Shown here in pieces: positions 47,794 to 58,189 of a DNA stretch of 64,000 nucleotides. The notes under the pieces are model-generated. The model did no database searches, was not told where the DNA came from, and was given only the letters and a program-made list of their open reading frames with translations. How positions within the stretch are numbered: the first letter of the stretch is position 1; each line of letters opens with the position of its first letter. Source of the stretch: Durusdinium trenchii (Eukaryota; Sar; Dinophyceae; Suessiales; Symbiodiniaceae); the NCBI GenBank assembly GCA_963970005.1, contig CAXAMN010018668.1:120464-184463 (forward strand), in the 5' to 3' direction. A program made the position numbers and the translations under genes.

Positions 47794-48179
47794 CTTGTAG
47801 ATTACATTGCTGTATTGAACAAGGAAATCGATGAACAGCAGAACCGCAAGAGCACTACTCTTGAACAAGGGCTTTCCTTCACAGTCTATTGACAAGATAG
47901 GGAGAGGTGAACAACGATCATCACTACACTCTGGGCAAGGAATGAGGCTGTCTCGGCGTGCAAGGTCACTCAGAGCACCAAGACAGGTTGCGGTAGAAGG
48001 GTTAGGTCGTCGATTGCTCAATTCGAAGACATTGCTGTCTGATTGTGAGAGGAACTGCTGCAAATGCATGCCAACAAGCAGCAGCAAAACACAATTTCTT
48101 GTAGATTCGTGCATGAAACACAACAACTCGCTGCAGACGACGCTCCCCGAAGAGCAAGGTGAAGCTCTCGGTAGGAGGC
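47794..48179 (-). CDS. Exon 2 of an unrecognised minus-strand gene
   Basis: 386 bases from a CTCAG|GC acceptor to an AAG|GTCATA donor. Phase 1 in, phase 0 out, agreeing with the exons on both sides. It has hydrophobic stretches (VLLLLVGMHLQQFL and SALAVLLFIDFLVQYSNVIY) that could be buried helices or membrane segments, and a CPECSDDRC motif that might bind metal. No family recognised. Confidence 0.5.
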
Positions 48180-48331
48180 CTGAGCTACGTGATGCCATGA
48201 CATCCTCGCCCGATGGAAGGCCACTCTGCCCTCCAACCTAGAAGCAGACTTGCCCTAACAAAGTATTTGTTGCATGTAGACAACATGTCTTATCTTTTGA
48301 AGATCGGGAAGCCGACGGCAGCTCACAAGAC

Positions 48332-48587
48332 CGTAAATATTTGCTGCAATAAATTCTACCGAACCACAGCTGTTCGCCCACAGGCTCCCCAACACTGGAG
48401 GCTGGTCGAGGTACACGGAGCCAGGCTGAACTAGGTACGGCCTCAGCACTTGGGATGTGTCTCGGACTACCGCAAATGAATTGGACATTGAACCTTGCAA
48501 GGTTTTTTGGCTTTCTAACAAAAGGAATCCTGCACCGATTCTTTGATACGGTGATTGAAATTGCACTTGTTTCATGGCTATGTACAG
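48332..48587 (-). CDS. Exon 1 (first seen) of an unrecognised minus-strand gene
   Basis: 256 bases from a TTGCAAG acceptor to a TACG|GTCTTG donor (a nearby GTGAGC is an alternative but gives the wrong phase for exon 2). The tract reads MKQVQFQSPYQRIGAGFLL, QGSMSNSFAVVRDTSQVLRP and PPVLGSLWANSCGSVEFIAA. An in-frame ATG at 48575 could be a start, but the acceptor upstream suggests an internal exon. The intron to exon 2 is 152 bases. The phase-consistent chain of three exons is the main argument for a real gene. Confidence 0.5.
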
Positions 48588-49189
48588 CTTGCAAATTCAG
48601 AGCCTGAGGGGGAAAGAACACACAAGTCTTTAGGCAGTTCTTCAGCCATGCTGAAGTGTTTTCTGTCCGTGCACACCACCACAAACCAGTTGAGTCATGT
48701 GTTTGATACTTCTGTATATAGGGTTAGTAAACCGCTTCAATCATGGATCAAAAGTTTGGACATGTCTCAGTGCTGTTTCAAGCAGCCTTCTGATATATTT
48801 ACTGCCCCAGGCAGCGACTGTTGATCGGTGAGGTAGGTGTCCTGCAAACCTGGGAGCCAGTGCCAGTTTCACATGTTTCACACTCTTCGGAGTGCACTGC
48901 AGGCTTTGCCGGTCCAGTCTCAATCGCTTGTTTGGAGAATCACCATGGTTTGAACAGAAGGAACAATAAAGTGCATGTTTATATAATATTGTTAAATCGA
49001 ATTGTCTAAAGTGTTAGCTCCGTAGGTAGTTCTTTTTCACAAACAAACCAAACAAAATGACATGATGGCCTCCTGAATTCACTGTCGAGACAGCCAAGGG
49101 GCCAAGGTAGGATTCATACATGAACGCGCTGGCTTCCTGCCGCTGGCTGAACTGTCAATTCCTTTTCATATATAGCCTATGTATGGTTA
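48588..49189. other. Non-coding stretch
   Basis: No supported gene. A further upstream exon of the minus-strand gene may lie here but was not found. Confidence 0.4.
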
Positions 49190-49370
49190 TATTTTTTTTG
49201 ATGCGAGGTAGGCCGTGGTGAGGTGAGGTGAGGTGCAGGTGGAGGTGGAGGTGGAGGCGAGGCGAGGCGAGGCAGGTAGCCAGTAGGGAGAGGTGGCTAG
49301 TACTTATACAAGATCCTGCAAGTAAATGACTACCGACGGGCCGCAGGGTGGCTCACGCTGTTACATCTAG
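49190..49370 (+). repeat. Family C-like copy with GAGGTG/GAGGCG minisatellite
   Basis: GGTGAGGTGAGGTGAGGTGC, then GGAGGTGGAGGTGGAGG and GGCGAGGCGAGGCGAGG (about 49215-49273), followed by GCAGGTAGCCAGTAGGG, CAAGTAAATGACTAC and GCAGGGTGGCTCACGCTGTT. These parallel the left blocks of family C, but the sequence is diverged and lacks the GGTTCCTAGA end. Confidence 0.5.
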
Positions 49371-49393
49371 AATTTTCTATCATTGCCACAAAC

Positions 49394-49943
49394 CAAATAG
49401 CGATGGCCTCCAACCCAATAGCGATGGCCTCCAACCCAATAGCGATGGCCTCCAACCAAATAGCGATGGCCTCCAACCTAANNNNNNNNNNNNNNNNNNN
49501 NNNNNNNNNNNNNNNNNNNNNNNNNNNNNNNNNNNNNNNNNNNNNNNNNNNNNNNNNNNNNNNNNNNNNNNNNNNNNNNNNNNNNNNNNNNNNNNNNNNN
49601 NNNNNNNNNNNNNNNNNNNNNNNNNNNNNNNNNNNNNNNNNNNNNNNNNNNNNNNNNNNNNNNNNNNNNNNNNNNNNNNNNNNNNNNNNNNNNNNNNNNN
49701 NNNNNNNNNNNNNNNNNNNNNNNNNNNNNNNNNNNNNNNNNNNNNNNNNNNNNNNNNNNNNNNNNNNNNNNNNNNNNNNNNNNNNNNNNNNNNNNNNNNN
49801 NNNNNNNNNNNNNNNNNNNNNNNNNNNNNNNNNNNNNNNNNNNNNNNNNNNNNNNNNNNNNNNNNNNNNNNNNNNNNNNNNTAGCGATGGCCTCTAACCC
49901 AATAGCGATGGCCTCCAACCTAATAGCGATGGCATCCAACCTA
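49394..49943 (-). repeat. Family B array with a 400-N gap
   Basis: Four 21-bp units (AATAGCGATGGCCTCCAACC) precede 400 N (49482-49881), and three follow in the same phase and orientation. The array therefore probably continues through the gap, whose size is nominal. Long frames through the N are meaningless. Confidence 0.9.
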
Positions 49944-50429
49944 TATTTTAAGTACAACACAGGATGGATGTACAGCAACTAGCGTGTGCTGCAATAACCG
50001 AGTGAAAGCTCTTGGCCGAAGCATGACCAATCGGAACCGAAGCTTTACCGAACAGCACCAAGAATGCACCGTGGGGCTTAACTCAAACACTACCAAAAAT
50101 GTACGGTGGTGATACCAGGAGATGAATCTTATCTGGGATCTGTGGTCTGTAGTTTATGTATGAACATGTGTGAACATATGTATATATATATATATATGTG
50201 TGTGAACTTTTACAAGAAACATAAAAAGAGCATGCAAAATAGCACAAACACCTTGACTTGAAGCCCAAACAGTGAGGATTTTGATCTGGAACTTCACACT
50301 GAAACACACCTAGTTTGGCAACCAAGGTTTGGAGATCTACAGTACTTTGGAACTGTGTGAACCCGACCAATGGCTGATCTGATTGGAATATCCTGGTGCT
50401 TCTGACTGAAGAACTGCTCCTATTTAATC
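49944..50429. other. Non-coding stretch
   Basis: TA-rich microsatellite at about 50177-50200. No supported gene. Confidence 0.45.
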
Positions 50430-50545
50430 AGGTAAGGGAGAAGTAAGCTGCTAGGCTAAGTTAGCCTCTAGATTCTAGGTAGGACGCAGGATAGCTCGTG
50501 CTCGCACTAATCTTTTGGTTCCTAGATTTTTATAGCGAAACTGGC
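50430..50545 (+). repeat. Family C repeat, short copy (no hairpin)
   Basis: AAGTAAGCTGCTAGGCTAAG, GACGCAGGATAGCTCGTGCT, CGCACTAATCTTTTGG and GGTTCCTAGATTTTTATAGC. The hairpin is missing, leaving 30-odd bases between the GGATAGCTC and GGTTCCTAG blocks. Confidence 0.7.
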
Positions 50546-50880
50546 ACCGATGCTTCTTCACCAGATCGAAATGCTGCAAGCCCTCGAGTGCTCAGCGCTG
50601 AAGAGTGGACTTGGCAAGCTTGTCCTGGCTGCTTGGAAGATCCCCAGCCATCCTGAGCAAATCTCAGCTTAAATGACCTGTGCTTCAATCTCAATAGAAC
50701 ATTCTAACTCTAACATCCGTTCAGCTCACATTTTGGTCTCGCTCAGTCGCTCAGGTGCGGATCCGGCTTTGATTAGTGATAACATGGCAAAACACACCGG
50801 TTCCAAAGGGGCTTGCACTCCTGTGTTGCCTGTACTGAGCCCGCACTACTTAGAGAAGATTTGGACTCTTTGGTGTATAC
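50546..50880. other. Non-coding stretch
   Basis: No motif or gene supported. Confidence 0.4.
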
Positions 50881-50985
50881 TGCCCGCCATCCCCGAGCTT
50901 CCTCATGAGACACACGCGCAGCTGCTGGTATGATCCTGACAGACTCAGACCCCCGCACAAAAATTGTGTCATCCTGTGTGATCAC
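50881..50985 (-). CDS. Candidate internal exon, unrecognised
   Basis: 105 bases (35 codons), phase 0 at both ends, between CATCGCCCAG and a GCA|GTATAC donor. It reads VITQDDTIFVRGSESVRIIP then AAARVSHEEARGWRA, convincing for a folded protein. The frame is open beyond both ends, so the boundaries rest on splice motifs. It may belong to the same minus-strand gene as 51345-51590. Confidence 0.4.
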
Positions 50986-51344
50986 CTGGGCGATGTTGGG
51001 AAGGTTTGGCTAGGAAGGCTGGCAGGAAACGTGGCGGTACAAATCCATGTAGAGACTTAGTAGACACCAAACAATGTTCATTAGTCTTTAACTCGTTTGC
51101 GTCCAACAGCATTGGTCCGGTTGCTTTGCTGAATCTGCGCCTTTTTGAGAGTCTCCACGGCACTATCTTATCCAACCATGTTAGCGTCAGCTGTGTTTGA
51201 TTGCAATGACCTTGCGGCTCACACCAAGCCAGTCTGTAAAATCAGAGTTGGCTAGACTTCTCGGGCATCCACTGCAGCAAACCCTTGACCAACGCCAGGC
51301 CAATTCCCAAAGGACCTCAACGGCTGAGATATCATGAGAATTCA

Positions 51345-51590
51345 TGGAATATATGCTGGATTGCATCCAAAGGCATCCAGTTCACTAGGCAAAGCAAAAG
51401 ATTCGTGATTCAAACCGATCTCGCGCCAGGGCCTCACGCCCCATGCAAAAGACCAGACGCCTGGGCCTCCGGGCGGGTCTTTCGCCAAATAGCTCTTGGT
51501 CTGACAGTGCCAGGACTCGCCGATATCCGGGCTGAACCAAACCTGGCAGTGCTGGTCAGGGGAACAAGCCAAGCTTTCTCTGGGTTGTTA
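51345..51590 (-). CDS. Candidate exon, unrecognised
   Basis: A minus frame following AACAACCCAG (or, further in, CTGCCAG|GTTTGG near 51545). It reads QVWFSPDIGESWHCQTKSYL, then GGPGVWSFAWGVRPWREIG and LPSELDAFGCNPAYIP up to a TGA. A GGC|GTGAGG donor in the middle could end the exon earlier. Tryptophan-rich composition is unlike chance frames. No domain is recognised. Confidence 0.38.
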
Positions 51591-52274
51591 CAAAGAGCAG
51601 CAATGAGAGCTCTGACATTGCCATGAAGCTCTGGTGGCTTCTGGTTCATGATAACTTTCCCCTGTGGTTCCCGGCATCATTGAAGTTGCAGTGGTCGTCA
51701 AATACTCTGGCACAAAGGTGGCCTGAACCACAACCAATTCACAGTGTCACAGCCAATCCCTTGTGCCTCACAGCTGTTGCTTTGCAGATATGCAAGGTGT
51801 GGCCATGCTATGCCATGCTATGCTGTGATGCATGACAATGCATAATGCATACCTTAGGTCTACATGCACATACTCATCTGACTGTGTGCCCACAATTAGG
51901 TTTGAGAGACTGGCATTTGAATGCTTGATCACATTTGCGAATTGCAAACAACCAAAACATACATATGTGGCAACCTCAAGCAAGAAACTGCATATTGTTC
52001 GACTCTAGCATTTAGTTATAGCCATCATCGCACATGTGTCTGCACCGTCCCAAAAATGGAAAGGTCTGCTGCTGGGCCGCCAGACCCCCGACCAGGAAAA
52101 GCCCGCCCTCTGATGTCGCCATCAGCTTTGGTTCACGACGAAGTCCAAAAGGCAGCTGGTTCTGCCAAACGTGCTGATCCGTGTATGCTTGCTTATGTTA
52201 TATTATTATATAATTATGCATTATTGTTATATATATATATATATATGTGGGGGGGACCTTTACGTATAATATAA
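51591..52274. other. Non-coding stretch
   Basis: TA run at about 52229-52246. No supported gene. Confidence 0.45.
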
Positions 52275-53815
52275 CGACCTCTCACTCCTCAGCTTGGTCC
52301 CAACTGCTGTACTTTACTCTGTTCAAAAAAACGATTGTGCCAAAAATGCAATGAGACTTGGATAATATACCTTACCAAATAAACGTAGAGCCTGGTGGGA
52401 TACAAACAAGAGAAGTGGTATAGGGTAGGGTAAAAGATACACAGGTTGATCAACTACAGTAAATATATATATATGATATATGTAATATATAATTAGTAGT
52501 CCTGGTCTCGGGTGGACAAAGTAGTTAGGGTAAATGGGCAGAGTATATAAGAGTGAAAAAATACGCGCATTTCCAGGACATCCTGCTGAGCGTTAGAGTG
52601 CATCATTTGCTTGCAAAACCTTTAGGTACATAAATACGAAAAGGAGCTTATGAAAGGGTTTACATATTGGTTACTGTATATTAGGGGGTGCTTTCTTATT
52701 GTTTATCGGATAACTAGCCCACTCCTCTCCATTCAGCTTCGTCCCAGCTGCTGTACTTTACTGTATTGTATTCAAAAAACGATTGTGCAAAGAAGACTCG
52801 GAAAATACACTATGCCAAATAAATGTAGAGCAAGCTTGGTGACAGACAGGAGAAGTGGCATAGGGTAGGGTAACGGATAAAGCAGAAGCGAACACAGGTT
52901 GATAAACTACATGTATATAACAATATATAATACAATATAACAAAATATATTATAATACAATATAATATAATATATAATTACTGCAGTAGTCCTGGTCTGT
53001 GGTTGACAAAGTACAAGGTAGTTCTGGTCGGCTGTGTAAAGATCTGATCTTGGCTCTAACCACTATTGGAAACCATTGTAAAGATGCAACTCGAGTTTAA
53101 ATGAGTGTGTCAAAGACTATGGCAGGATAAGATAGACTAGGCTAGTTATCCAGGTAGAATAGCGCAGAGTAGAGTAGCATACATACAGACAGAATACACC
53201 CATGAGATTATTGTGACCAAAATTGAACAATATCATGGGTGTGCGATCCTTGTTGAGTCCTCCATTGCATTACAAGCATAAAAGTTAGGTTGTAGGCTTA
53301 CTTTTCGTCTGCCACTCCCTCCCTCTCCTGTCCTAGGTTGAAACCTTCTGCGCACTTGCACGTTCACATCTTTTCATGTTCTGTATCATTCAATTTCGGT
53401 CTGAAGAATAGACAACGTATATAAGAGTGAAAAAGTATGTGCATGTCCAGGGCTTCCTGCATCAGTTGCTTGCTGCTTGCAAAGCCTTTAGGTGCATAAA
53501 TACGAAAAGGAGCTTATGAAAGAGTTTACATATTATTTGTATTAGGGGGTGCTTTCTCACTGTTTATCGGATAACTAGCTCACTCCTCGCCGTTCAGCTT
53601 CGTCCCAACTTCTGTACTCTACTCCATTCTAAAAAACGATTGTGTCAAAGATGCCATGAGACTCGGATAATATACTATTCCAAATAGATGTAGAAGAAGG
53701 TGGGATACAAACAGGAGAAGTAGCACAGGGTAGGGTAATGTACATCAATGCAAAATTAAGCAGAAGCGAACACAGGTTGACAAACTACATATCATACATA
53801 GTAGTCCAGTCTATG
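52275..53815. repeat. Three diverged tandem segment copies
   Basis: A block with TTCGTCCCA(A/G)CTGCTGTAC, AAAACGATTGTG, CCAAATAAA(C/T)GTAGAG, GAAGTGG(T/C)ATAGGGTAGG and CACAGGTTGATAAACTAC occurs at about 52275-52470, 52700-52915 and 53560-53790. A preceding block (GTATATAAGAGTGAAAAA, then ATACGAAAAGGAGCTTATG and TTAGGGGGTGCTTTCT) precedes copies two and three at about 52540-52700 and 53415-53570. TA-rich DNA follows copies one and two. No coding function is evident. Confidence 0.8.
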
Positions 53816-54143
53816 GTGAGGGGTTTATAAAAAATGTTTTTGTGGAAGGGTGTGCACAAATACGATTGGCCTTGGCAGGGTGAGGGGTCTATAACATGAT
53901 GGGTTTTGTGAGAGGGTGTGCGCAAATACGATGGGGGCGAGGGGTTTATAAAATGAGTCTTTGTGGTAGGGTGTGCACAAATACGAGGGACTTTTGACAA
54001 GGTGAGAGGTTTATAACATGGGTTGTTGTGGAGGGCGTGCGCAAATACGAGGGCCTTGGCAGGGGTTTATAAAATGGGTCTTGTCGGAGGGTGTGCGCAA
54101 ATACGATGCCTTTTAGAGGGTAAGGGGTTTATACAATGGGTTT
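53816..54143 (+). repeat. 57-65-bp satellite, six units
   Basis: Each unit contains GGGGTTTATAAAATGGG and GGGTGTGCGCAAATACGA with variations; unit starts lie near 53820, 53885, 53943, 54006, 54063 and 54125. The copies are diverged but in one orientation. Confidence 0.85.
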
Positions 54144-54904
54144 GTCCCACCTTTGTGTTTTGTGTGCTTAAATTTGGTCATGGCAGGGTCTGTTAATAAT
54201 GGCCTATAGCAAATTGCCAGTAGCCTATAAATGAGTAGATCTACCAAAACATGGGGGATGTACGATAGGCATAGTGTAATTCACAACCAGCCCTTATAAA
54301 GCAATAAAAAAGAGAGAAGTAACAAAAGTTTAGCCAACTCATAGTGATTGGGTTCTGAAAAAGATTGCTCAAACGGCGGTTATATTATGTTCTCCTTTTC
54401 ACCCGTTTCTCCCTCCACAATGAAGACACATGATACTTAGTATTTTTTCTCCCTTTTCTCCATCCACACTGATAATAAATCATTATAGTTCCTGGGATTT
54501 GGACTTTGGCAGCCCACCAACACAAAAACAAATCACACATTGTGACATTGATTGAACATATAGTGATTTTTTAAGTAGATTTACAAAAGCCATGGAGCAA
54601 TGGAATGTAACATGTAACATATGCCACAATTGTAAAAGGTGTGCATTGTTCACTGCAGGCATGTGTTGTTTCTTTGAGTGAATGTGTGTTTTGCTGATTG
54701 TTTGTGTGTACTGTTTTCCGTTTTTTTCTTTTTTTTTTCGGAAATGTTTGCGTTTTATGAAAAGAGGACTGGAAACGTAATTTTGTATATCACCAAGATC
54801 CCCATTTTATAAGGAGTTCCTCAAGGGGTATCATTTTATAAGGAGTCCCTCAAGGGGTATCATTTTATAAGCAAACAAGTGTGGGTATATATTTAGTTTT
54901 TTTG
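54144..54904. other. Non-coding stretch with a short tandem repeat
   Basis: At about 54805-54880, three units of CATTTTATAAGGAGTCCCTC AAGGGGTAT type (about 35 bp). Two diverged copies of a TTTTCTCCCTTTTCTCC-like block lie near 54390-54470. No gene. Confidence 0.6.
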
Positions 54905-55680
54905 CAGACGACTAAACATCAAAATCCTTCAGGTTCCTAAATATGATTTTCAAAAATCATACGTACAAAAAATAACTTCAGGTTCCTAGGTTTTCATGTA
55001 TTTAGACATTCCTTTAAAAAACTATCTGTTTAGTTGTGCGGCCTATTGAAAAATACAAACACAATAAATATATTGTCTTTTTAGTTTTGCACCCTTAAAA
55101 AACAAAAAACTAAATATGTCGGTTTTTTGTGTTGCATCCTTGAAAAAAACACTAAAAAGCACTAAATATTTGTTTTTTGTTTTGCGGCCTTTTAACAAGC
55201 ACTAAAAAAACTAAATATTTAGTTTTTTGTTTTGCTGCATTTAAAGAAAAGGAAACACTAAAACCACTAAATATTTAGTTTGTTTTAGTTGTTTAAGTGT
55301 TTTTTGTTTTTTAGTTGTTTTATTAAAGGCCGCTTTTTTTAGAATTTCCAAATGCCTGGAAACCTTGAATCCTGAAGGATTTAGTGTTTTTAGTTTTTTT
55401 TGTTTTTTCTTTTCTTTTTTTAGGCCGCAAAACTAAAAAACTAAATATTTAGTTTTTTTTTTGGTGTTTTTAGTTTTTTTTGTTTTTTTTTAGAATTTCT
55501 AAATGCCTGGAAACCTCGAAACCTGAAGGATTTATTTGTTTCGTTTTTTGTAAGACCGCAAAACACAAAAAAACATGTGTAGTTGTTTCCTATTTTTTTG
55601 TAGGTCTCAACAACAGAATATTAAAAAAAATAAACAAAATAATTGGTTTTCGTTGTTTGATATATATATAATTTGTTTTA
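54905..55680. repeat. AT-rich palindrome cluster
   Basis: The perfect palindrome ACTAAATATTTAGT occurs at 55210-55223, 55266-55279 and 55440-55453; two of these extend to 20 bp or more with flanking A and T runs. AAATGCCTGGAAACC(T/C)(T/C)GAA with CCTGAAGGATTTA occurs at about 55350 and 55500, and in inverted sense near 54922 and 54968 (CTTCAGGTTCCTA). Runs of TTTTTAGTTTTTTGTTTTGC link them. Confidence 0.75.
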
Positions 55681-56338
55681 CATAATTTGAAGTTTCCTTT
55701 TATATATAGTATGATAATATATTAGAAAAAATAGTACGTTACATTATACATGGAGGTCCCTCGTACATATATATATATATCCATGGATTTACAGGAGGGT
55801 CCCTTGCCTTTGAGCAACTTTGAATGACTTGCCTGGTTCAGCACACTAAGGTGTCTTTGGCCTTACGAGCTGTCTTCATCCAGCCTACCAGTGCTCCCCT
55901 CAAATTGCGCCCTCTACGTAAGCGGAAGGCCCACAGCCCTAGTAGCATCCTTGCTCCTAGGCTGGTTAGATGGCACCTCTGGACCCACTGAAGCGCAACT
56001 CTTCCGTATGATTGCATACGCCAATCATGTTTACGTGGAATGTAGTTTTAATAGTAATACCAAAAAAGGGTTCAAAGAGGTTTCAAACAAATAGAACGAA
56101 AGGCAAACACAACGATGTATGAGATCATTACGTGATATGAATGCGTGCCAATCGGGATGATCCACCTCCACTAATTCCTAACGACCGATCTACCCAACAG
56201 GCCCTGGTCTTCGGCGCTCCTCACCCGCGACCCGTTGCACCCGCTCGGCCGCTGGGGAGTTGAACCTCACAACATTTCAGAAATGGAGCTGAGAGCATCT
56301 GACGCTTTATGGTTGGGTTTTACCAAATTCTACCACCA
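55681..56338. other. Non-coding stretch
   Basis: TA run at about 55767-55782 and a short family A trace (CCTAGTAGCATCCTTGCTCC) at about 55938-55957. No gene supported. Confidence 0.45.
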
Positions 56339-56922
56339 TCATTGACACTCATTATCAAATCTTGCGCACTTCAACAAGTAGAACATCGGCCTCCTACCAG
56401 TGCATTCTGTGCTGATGGGCCCCTCATCAGTAATCCCCGGCCTCCAAACTGATTCGCTGCTTCCAGGTGAGGCATCCACAACAATCAGCTGCCAGCCTTG
56501 AATCGAACGCAGTGCAACTATAAAGACGCCATCCAAACAGCAACACGATCTTCTGCAAACCCTATTAAAGCCGCGTAGAATATTGCTAATCTCAGAAGTC
56601 ACCACCTTCCCAGGATACAACCATGGCTGTAACATGCCAAGCAGCCACCCAGGATGGCCATCGCATGGTCCCTGAAGAAGGTGGGGAACTTTGGTGGCAC
56701 CTGTCCACCTAGGCCGCACAGCTTAAATTTAAGAAAAAACCGTGCTTCCTTTGCACGTGCTTTCTGGGAGACTTGAGGTATTGGAAGTGCTTGCCTGCAT
56801 GTGCTTTTGAAATGAGGGCCCTGAAAGAAAGAAGAGCTTTCATCAGCTTCATCCAGGAATCCATTACATTCCATAAACACGGCAATATAATTGGACCTGA
56901 TGCTGGTGGGCTGACAAATCAA
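56339..56922 (-). CDS. Candidate exons in two overlapping frames, unrecognised
   Basis: Two protein-like minus frames overlap. The upstream one includes a tract starting at 56820 after TTTCTTTCAG, a strong acceptor (GPHFKSTCRQALPIPQVSQK, then ARFFLKFKLCGLGG). The downstream one reads GVFIVALRSIQGWQLIVVDA and then GITDEGPISTECTGRRPMFY, ending in TGA at 56339. A second strong acceptor (CCTTCTTCAG) lies near 56677, but the implied intron of about 30 bases is too short, so a frameshift or different splicing is needed. The downstream part has the beta-strand character of a propeller, in line with the Kelch-like exon at 58190-58384. Confidence 0.38.
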
Positions 56923-56975
56923 TACATATCAAAACCATAATATAATATGTATATACACACGTATATACTGTATAT

Positions 56976-57640
56976 AGCGACGGACTGAAACTTAGAATGA
57001 CGTACCACTCATCGACGCAGGTCCAAAACTCAGGCGAAAACACCCGAAGCGGGGGGAGGAGGACCCCTGTTGTAGGTAAGATTAGCTGCAGAAAGGCCTT
57101 TTCGGGGCATCACATAGAATGTCGCGCCCCAAAAGTCATCGACGCACTGATTTTGTTACAGTATCTCTTTTGGACATGTCAATTTGTAGGGGTAGATTAG
57201 CTGCGGTATACATACAACCGTTTGTTTACCAGAATCACCAGGCATGCAGGCTGGTCCAAGGAAAGGGCAAGATCAGATTCCAAGGACAGGGAATTACAGT
57301 GTGTGTATATATATATATACAGTACTTGCAAGCAAACTGGAAAAAGAAGCGCTGCAGTTCTTTGCTTCTAGCATGAATTCGGTATCATTCATAAATTTGC
57401 GACGGACTGAAACTTAGCATGTCGGAGGTTCGCCATCAGAGTTTACGATATGTTGGTGAGATTTTTGCGATGCGTTCTGAAAAAAACACATTTTCGATGA
57501 TCGCACTTAGAATCCCGAACGCGTTATTGCCGTGCGGCATTCTAAGTGGGCCCCAAAAACAGCGTTGTTGGCCGTCATTCTAAGTGCGTAGGTAAACTCT
57601 GATGGCGAACTGACGTCATTCTAAGTTTCAGTCCGTCGCT
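56976..57640. mobile_element. MITE-like element with perfect 28-bp terminal inverted repeats
   Basis: AGCGACGGACTGAAACTTAG plus eight further bases at 56976-57003 are matched exactly, inverted, at 57613-57640. TATAT outside the left end and ATATA outside the right extend the symmetry and could be a TA-type target. A second copy of the left end lies inside at 57399-57445 and pairs with 57593-57640 over about 46 bp, so a 242-bp inner element is nested or is the original unit. The motif CATTCTAAGT and its complement recur inside (57487, 57538, 57577), a subterminal-repeat pattern. No transposase frame. Confidence 0.8.
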
Positions 57641-57645
57641 ATATA

Positions 57646-58189
57646 TAATATACTCATATTCTCACATACTGATGTGCATCATCAACAAGCAACCTCGAAA
57701 CAAACACAATGTGAGGTGGCCAGTCCGGGCTAAGCAGCCAAACCAATTTCTAGATTCTTGGAGACAGGGTGACTTGACCAAATCAGTCCCTTTGTGGGAT
57801 GTCCTTTTCGTTTTCTTATTGGAAAAAAATTCGGGATTGGAACCGCTGCAGATTAAGCAAGAGCAAGAAGTCCTGCCACTTGAGGCAACTGCTGAAAGGG
57901 ATCGGCGTCGGCCTTGCTAAGTAAAACCAGGAGCGTCCAACGTCGCACCTGGGTGGTTCGGGCAGTTCGGTAAGGAAACATCAGCCGTTGAACATTCGAG
58001 AATAGAACGTGTAGGCCTTCAACTTGGCACATGAAAGATCACGAAGGTATAGCTGCATAGGACCTGCAAGGGTTTGCTAGGATATTTATGGATGTTGGAA
58101 GCTCTAGCCTCGCAAAGTTCTCCAAGGGCTCCAGCCCAAACGTTGCGTACTGTGCGAAAGTGAATGCAGCCCATCGGGTCATCCTTCAC
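57646..58189. other. Intron or intergenic stretch
   Basis: A plus frame at 57672-57920 has no motif. 58064-58189 looks like an intron (GTGAAG...CCCTTGCAG on the minus strand), although a minus frame is open across it. A short terminal exon with a stop may follow near 58040. Confidence 0.35.

Noticed and set aside
49348-49978. Frames of more than 160 codons over the 400-N gap
   Set aside because: They are artefacts of unknown bases and of the 21-bp repeat.
53816-54143. Regularly spaced repeats that might suggest a CRISPR array
   Set aside because: The spacers are themselves similar between units and the genome is eukaryotic in character; it is a satellite.
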